Shown here piece after piece: positions 5,165 through 8,925 of a stretch of DNA of 8,925 nt; position 1 is the first letter of the stretch, and the number at the start of each line of letters is the position of its first letter. The notes below the pieces were generated by a model. It was not told the origin of the DNA, ran no database searches, and saw only the letters and a list, made by a program, of their open reading frames with translations. The stretch covers positions 1 to 8,925 of the forward strand of contig CALAMD010000018.1 of assembly GCA_937925695.1 (NCBI GenBank). The letters are read 5' to 3'. Origin of the DNA: an uncultured Bacillaceae bacterium. GTDB lineage: Bacteria; Bacillota; Bacilli; Bacillales; Amphibacillaceae. The position numbers were made by a program, and so were the translations under genes.

Positions 5165-8100
5165 ATGCGCCCAATTAAATTAACGATGACTGCCTTTGGT
5201 CCTTATAAATCAACCGAAGTGATTGATTTTACTGAGCTAAAGGATCATAACTTATTCGTTATTTCGGGAAAAACGGGTTCAGGAAAAACAACGATTTTTG
5301 ACGGTATTTGTTTTGCCTTATACGGAAGTGCTAGTGGCCAAGATCGTGATCATCAGATGATGTTAAGAAGTGATTTTGCCGATGACGATACCCATACAGC
5401 GGTTGAGTTTGAATTTGAATTACATGGTCGCCATTATCGGATTTTAAGACAATTAGGTCATGTAAAAAAAGGGAACAAAACGAAAACTGGTGAACGTTAT
5501 GAGTTCTATGAAAAAACACCTAATGGGGAAGTCCCTTGTGTTGATCGCCAAATTGTCACAGAAATCAATGATAAAATTGAAGAGTTAATCGGACTAACCC
5601 AGGAACAATTTAAGCAAATTGTCATGTTACCTCAAGGCGAATTTCGTAAATTGCTCACATCAACAACGGAGAATAAGGAAGAAATTTTACGCCGTTTATT
5701 TAAAACAGAACCGTATAAGCAAATTAGTGAACGATTAAAAATAAAAAGGAATGAGCTTGACCAAGCATTTTCCCAACAAAAACAACAACGGGACCATTAC
5801 ATCCAAAATATATTTGCAACAATACCTCAACGGGAAGCATCTTCCCTAGCAGAAATACTTGCCTCTGAACATGTCAATACCGAGCAAGTGATTACTGGTC
5901 TTGATGAGGAAATTGATTATTATCAACAAAAGATCATCCATGATCAAAAAGCATATCAAGCAGCCTATGATGCCCATGATAAAAAGCAAAGAGCTTTCTA
6001 TCAGGCTAAAGCAATCAATGACCAATTCCTTGATTATGATCGTAAACAAAAGCAATTAAAAGCATTAAAAGAAAATGCTACCCATATGAAAGAACAAGAA
6101 CAGGTGCTTAAAAAAGCTGAACAAGCGAGCCAAATCGAACCTTATGAGGCACAATTTATCGAGTGGCAACGTGATGAAAAAAGGCGAGAAACTATTTTTC
6201 AAGAAGCGACAAAACAAAAGACAGCTACCGAACAGCAATTAGCCAATGTAACGATCATTTATGAACGGGAACAAAACAGAAAAGACGAGCGCGAGCAATT
6301 ACGAGCATCATTAGATCGTTATCAGCAACTGTTACCGACTGTTAAAGAATTAGCGGAAAATCAAACTAGATTAGTGTCTTTACAGGAAGCAGTTGCCAAA
6401 AGTGAAGCGACATTAAAAAGAGTGACCGATGAGTTAACACAAAAACAACAGGTGGTAGACGAAACGGAACAACAGATTAAAAAAATCGAAAGCCAGGTCG
6501 ATCAATTACCGGATAAACAGCAAACAATTGCTAACTTGAAAGAAAAAGCCCTTGTATTGCGAGATTATTTAAAATTGGCAAACCATCAACAACAACTTGA
6601 TCAAGAATTAAGAACGAATGAACAACGCTATCAACAAGAAAAATCAAATTACGAAGAAAAAGAAAAAATCTGGTTTAGTCATCAAGCAAGCGTGTTGGCT
6701 GCTCATTTACATGATGGAGAAGCATGTCCTGTTTGCGGTAGTGTCGATCACCCGCAAAAAGCAACGGTGCCTGATGAGTTCTTGTCAGATGATGAATTAG
6801 AAATCTTAAAGCAACGATTAGCAAAACAGGAATCCTTTTATCGGCAAGCCCTTGCTAAACATGAGGCAAATAAGGAACAAATGGAAGCAAAAGCGAAGGA
6901 GCTACAAGCTTTCCAAATAACCATTGACGAAGCAACGAAAACTTATCAGAAAACAATCGAGGAAGGTAAAGCACTAAAGCAACAAATTGATGAATTAAAC
7001 GAAAAACGCACCCAGTTAATAGAGTCAAGAAAAAAATTAGAGCAAGAAAAAACTACTTTGAAAGCATTAGAAGAACAAAAACAAGATCTTGAGAAGAAAT
7101 ATCAAGAACAACAATCAGCTTATGCAACAACTGAAGCTGTTTTCCAAGAACGCCTCAGAACGATACCCGAGGAAGTCAGGGAACTCACCGAATTAGAGCA
7201 GAAAATCCAAACAACAAATAAACAATTAGACGAGTTGGAAAAGGCTTGGGAATTAGCCCAGCAAAATTTACAACAAACACGAGAACAGTATACAAAAGCA
7301 ACTGCAGATGTAGAGCATGCTGAACAACAATTAACTGAAACAAGAGCTAAAAAAGATGAGGCGAAAGAGAAGTTTCAGCAAGCATATGAACAAGCTGGGT
7401 TTACAACGGAAGAGGCTTATCAGCAAGCCAAACTTCCAGCTGAACAAAGAGAAGCAATAAAAACGTCTATCGAACGTTACAAACAACAAGTATCCACATT
7501 AACTGAACAAATTAAAGAGTTAGCTGAAATTTTAAAGGATCAAAAACGGGTTGACTTAACGGCGATGGAAGAAGAGTTGAATGAATTAAAAGTAGCTTAT
7601 GAAGCAGCTTTTCAAACGCTTAACCAGTCGAAAGATTATTTAGAACAAGCGGTGCAGTTACGGGAAAACTTAATCGAAGTAGATAAACAAGTGAATAAGG
7701 TAGAAAAACAATTAGCGACTGTGACGGACTTATATGATGTCGTTCGAGGCCATAATTTCCGCCGCATATCTTTTGAACGGTATTTACAAATCGAATATTT
7801 AGAACAGATTATCGAAGCTGCCAATCATCGGTTAAAAGACTTATCAAATGGACAATTTTTATTAATGCGCAGTGACCGGATTGAATCCCATGGAAGACAA
7901 AGTGGGTTAGCCCTCGATGTATATGACGCTTATACTGGGCAAACTCGTGATGTAAAGACGTTATCTGGTGGAGAGAAATTTAATGCGTCCTTAAGCCTTG
8001 CATTAGGGATGTCTGATGTGATCCAAAGTTTTCAAGGTAATATCTCGATTCAAATGATGTTTATTGACGAGGGTTTTGGTTCATTAGATGAAGAATCATT

Positions 8101-8257
8101 GCATAAAGCGATTGATACATTAATTGATTTGCAACAATCTGGCAGGCTGATCGGTGTGATCTCTCACGTACAAGAATTAAAAAATGTCTTTCCTGCTGTA
8201 TTAGAGGTTAAGAAGACAAATGAAGGATATAGTCAAACGAAATTTGTTATTAAATAA
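5165..8257 (+). CDS. sbcC: SbcC, ATPase subunit of the SbcCD (Mre11-Rad50 type) complex
   Basis: SbcC is the SMC/Rad50-type ATPase that binds DNA, dimerises on ATP and controls SbcD. The 1030-residue protein starts at ATG, eight bases after GGGAGG (5151-5156). Residues 1-185 are the N-terminal ATPase lobe with Walker A GKTGSGKT (35-42) and Q-loop Gln157 (MLPQGEF). A long coiled coil rich in Gln, Glu and Lys runs from about 190 to 510 and back from about 535 to 880. At its apex is the zinc hook CPVC (Cys521, Cys524), through which two molecules join. The C-terminal lobe has signature LSGGE (933-937), Walker B ending in Asp968-Glu969 (MMFIDEG), D-loop SLD (973-975) and switch His1001. All motifs are intact and the length is near that of the E. 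coli protein (about 1050) and a little below B. subtilis. It is the second gene of the sbcDC operon and is followed by a terminator. Confidence 0.97.
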   Translation: MRPIKLTMTAFGPYKSTEVIDFTELKDHNLFVISGKTGSGKTTIFDGICFALYGSASGQDRDHQMMLRSDFADDDTHTAVEFEFELHGRHYRILRQLGHVKKGNKTKTGERYEFYEKTPNGEVPCVDRQIVTEINDKIEELIGLTQEQFKQIVMLPQGEFRKLLTSTTENKEEILRRLFKTEPYKQISERLKIKRNELDQAFSQQKQQRDHYIQNIFATIPQREASSLAEILASEHVNTEQVITGLDEEIDYYQQKIIHDQKAYQAAYDAHDKKQRAFYQAKAINDQFLDYDRKQKQLKALKENATHMKEQEQVLKKAEQASQIEPYEAQFIEWQRDEKRRETIFQEATKQKTATEQQLANVTIIYEREQNRKDEREQLRASLDRYQQLLPTVKELAENQTRLVSLQEAVAKSEATLKRVTDELTQKQQVVDETEQQIKKIESQVDQLPDKQQTIANLKEKALVLRDYLKLANHQQQLDQELRTNEQRYQQEKSNYEEKEKIWFSHQASVLAAHLHDGEACPVCGSVDHPQKATVPDEFLSDDELEILKQRLAKQESFYRQALAKHEANKEQMEAKAKELQAFQITIDEATKTYQKTIEEGKALKQQIDELNEKRTQLIESRKKLEQEKTTLKALEEQKQDLEKKYQEQQSAYATTEAVFQERLRTIPEEVRELTELEQKIQTTNKQLDELEKAWELAQQNLQQTREQYTKATADVEHAEQQLTETRAKKDEAKEKFQQAYEQAGFTTEEAYQQAKLPAEQREAIKTSIERYKQQVSTLTEQIKELAEILKDQKRVDLTAMEEELNELKVAYEAAFQTLNQSKDYLEQAVQLRENLIEVDKQVNKVEKQLATVTDLYDVVRGHNFRRISFERYLQIEYLEQIIEAANHRLKDLSNGQFLLMRSDRIESHGRQSGLALDVYDAYTGQTRDVKTLSGGEKFNASLSLALGMSDVIQSFQGNISIQMMFIDEGFGSLDEESLHKAIDTLIDLQQSGRLIGVISHVQELKNVFPAVLEVKKTNEGYSQTKFVIK

Positions 8258-8334
8258 TATCAGGCACAGACGATGATTTTTTTAGCTAATTGGTTTTAAC
8301 GGTCTACCGTCTTTTATTGGACGATCTTTTAATG

Positions 8335-8373
8335 AAGGAGCTATCGTTTAACTAAATACGATAGCTCCTTTTT
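8335..8373 (+). terminator. Rho-independent terminator of the sbcDC operon
   Basis: A perfect 13-bp stem (8335-8347 with 8358-8370) with a 10-nt loop runs into a T run (8369-8373), 78 bases after the sbcC stop. The complementary A-A at the stem base gives only a weak reverse T run, so it mainly serves the plus strand. Confidence 0.9.
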
Positions 8374-8402
8374 AACTTTGGTATAGATAAAGGGTGCAGG
8401 GC

Positions 8403-8431
8403 TTGATAATAGCAGTAGCTAATCATATATT
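8403..8431 (+). promoter_or_regulatory. sigma-A promoter for the glutaredoxin-like gene
   Basis: TTGATA (8403-8408) and TATATT (8426-8431) are 17 bases apart, each with five of six consensus matches. The predicted start near 8438 leaves a leader of about 139 nt before ATG 8577, unusually long for such a small gene. Confidence 0.6.
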
Positions 8432-8438
8432 ATATGAT
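8422..8438. promoter_or_regulatory. 17-bp perfect palindrome over the -10 box (possible operator)
   Basis: ATCATATA (8422-8429) and TATATGAT (8431-8438) are exact reverse complements around one T. The palindrome covers the predicted -10 box and the start region, where a repressor would block transcription. It is purely A/T apart from the two outer C/G pairs, so chance is a real alternative. Confidence 0.4.
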
Positions 8439-8470
8439 GTTATAAATACAATTAGTTGAACCATGCACTG

Positions 8471-8576
8471 ATGGGATACGGATTGCTAGCTGGTACCAAC
8501 TGGACGCATGGTAAAGATACGAGAGCAAAGTTTAATACGAAGCTGACAGCTACCAAGTTAAGTGAGGTCGATAAAA
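8471..8576 (+). other. Protein-like open frame in the leader of the glutaredoxin-like gene
   Basis: From ATG 8471 (or TTG 8456) a frame stays open to the TGA at 8621-8623, 50 codons from the ATG, overlapping the next gene out of frame. Its first part reads MGYGLLAGTNWTHGKDTRAK and continues with a plausible protein-like composition up to about 8576. There is no ribosome binding site before 8471. It may be a gene remnant, a translated leader peptide or chance. The same stretch holds the pair CCATGC (8461-8466) and GCATGG (8506-8511) and a TGGTACCA palindrome (8491-8498), so RNA structure is also possible. I do not recognise the peptide. Confidence 0.25.
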
Positions 8577-8819
8577 ATGGCAGAAGTGATTTTGTATATG
8601 AAGGACAATTGCCAATTGTGTGATGAAGTCCGGGATTTATTAATGATCTTCCAGGACGAATATAATTTCGAAATCATAGAGAGAGATATTTATACGAAGG
8701 ATGAGTGGCTAGAAGCTTATCACTTAAATCTTCCCGTTGTCGAAATTAATCGTCACCAAATTGATTATCGTTCAATTGATATTGTTTCACTAGAAGATTT
8801 TTTACAAAAAAATTTGTAA
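8577..8819 (+). CDS. Glutaredoxin-like thiol protein
   Basis: This 80-residue protein starts at ATG 8577, eight bases after GTGAGGT (8562-8568); the in-frame GTG at 8562 lies within that ribosome binding site and is an unlikely start. The fold is a minimal thioredoxin/glutaredoxin type: first strand VILYMK, redox motif Cys12-Gln-Leu-Cys15 at the start of the first helix, strand FEIIERDI, and LPVVEI with the likely cis-proline Pro53. It matches the small glutaredoxin-like family of Firmicutes (DUF836/glutaredoxin 2-like), whose partners are mostly unknown. It should be cytoplasmic, with dithiol-disulfide exchange as the likely activity. The terminator after sbcC and its own promoter make it a separate unit. 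No clear terminator follows in the 106 bases left in the window. Confidence 0.88.
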   Translation: MAEVILYMKDNCQLCDEVRDLLMIFQDEYNFEIIERDIYTKDEWLEAYHLNLPVVEINRHQIDYRSIDIVSLEDFLQKNL

Positions 8820-8925
8820 TTAATAACTGAAACTAGGCTATTATTGAATGTCACCTTAGATCTTTTAGCATACATAAATTTAGTGATGTCAGCAGCATCA
8901 ATGGTTACATAGGTTACTGAAAAAA

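Noticed and set aside
8485..8503. T-box-like element (TGGTACC resembling the core of AGGGTGGNACCGCG)
   Set aside because: Only the TGGTACC core matches; the flanking conserved bases are absent, no terminator lies between it and the gene, and the gene is not of the aminoacyl-tRNA or amino-acid type.
8820..8925. Possible terminator or gene start at the right edge
   Set aside because: Only a 4-bp GATG/CATC pairing and a partial repeat of GGTTAC were found; no hairpin with a T run and no start with a ribosome binding site.

Overview
The window comes from a low-GC, endospore-forming Gram-positive bacterium, most likely a member of Bacillaceae. The evidence is the AT-rich base composition, AGGAGG-type ribosome binding sites with frequent TTG starts, matches to the sporulation promoters sigma-K and sigma-E, a collagen-like spore-surface protein, and SbcC/SbcD of the Bacillus type. 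No mobile element, integrase or CRISPR array is visible.

Positions 1-2293 look like a spore-surface module. A gene entering from the left edge on the minus strand (only 21 codons visible) and a collagen-like protein on the plus strand (267-989) are divergently transcribed. Each has an excellent match to a sigma-K promoter, the late mother-cell sigma factor. A hairpin terminator follows, then a family 2 glycosyltransferase with TPR-like repeats (1214-2293), preceded by a probable sigma-E promoter. The threonine-rich Gly-Pro-Thr tract is the kind of sequence that is O-glycosylated in exosporium collagens of the Bacillus cereus group. The neighbouring transferase could therefore act on it or on another spore-surface protein; this is inference.

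Positions 2294-2739 hold a probably bidirectional terminator and a single minus-strand tRNA-Pro(GGG) gene with its own sigma-A promoter and no encoded CCA. They also hold the promoter region of a membrane-anchored alpha/beta hydrolase (2740-3690).

Positions 3691-8373 carry the DNA-repair nuclease pair sbcD-sbcC, two genes 24 nt apart, closed by a strong terminator. In front of sbcD lies an unexplained array of six short palindromes (ATTCGGCGAAT) repeated every 20-21 bp. In B. subtilis sbcD follows addA; here its upstream neighbour is the hydrolase.

Positions 8374-8819 hold a small glutaredoxin-like protein (8577-8819). It has a good sigma-A promoter overlapped by a 17-bp perfect palindrome and a leader of about 140 nt that contains an open, protein-like reading frame of unknown meaning. 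The last 106 bases show nothing recognisable.

Three start codons were placed downstream of the longest possible reading frame (1214, 3953, 8577), because ribosome binding sites and family N-termini support the shorter forms.
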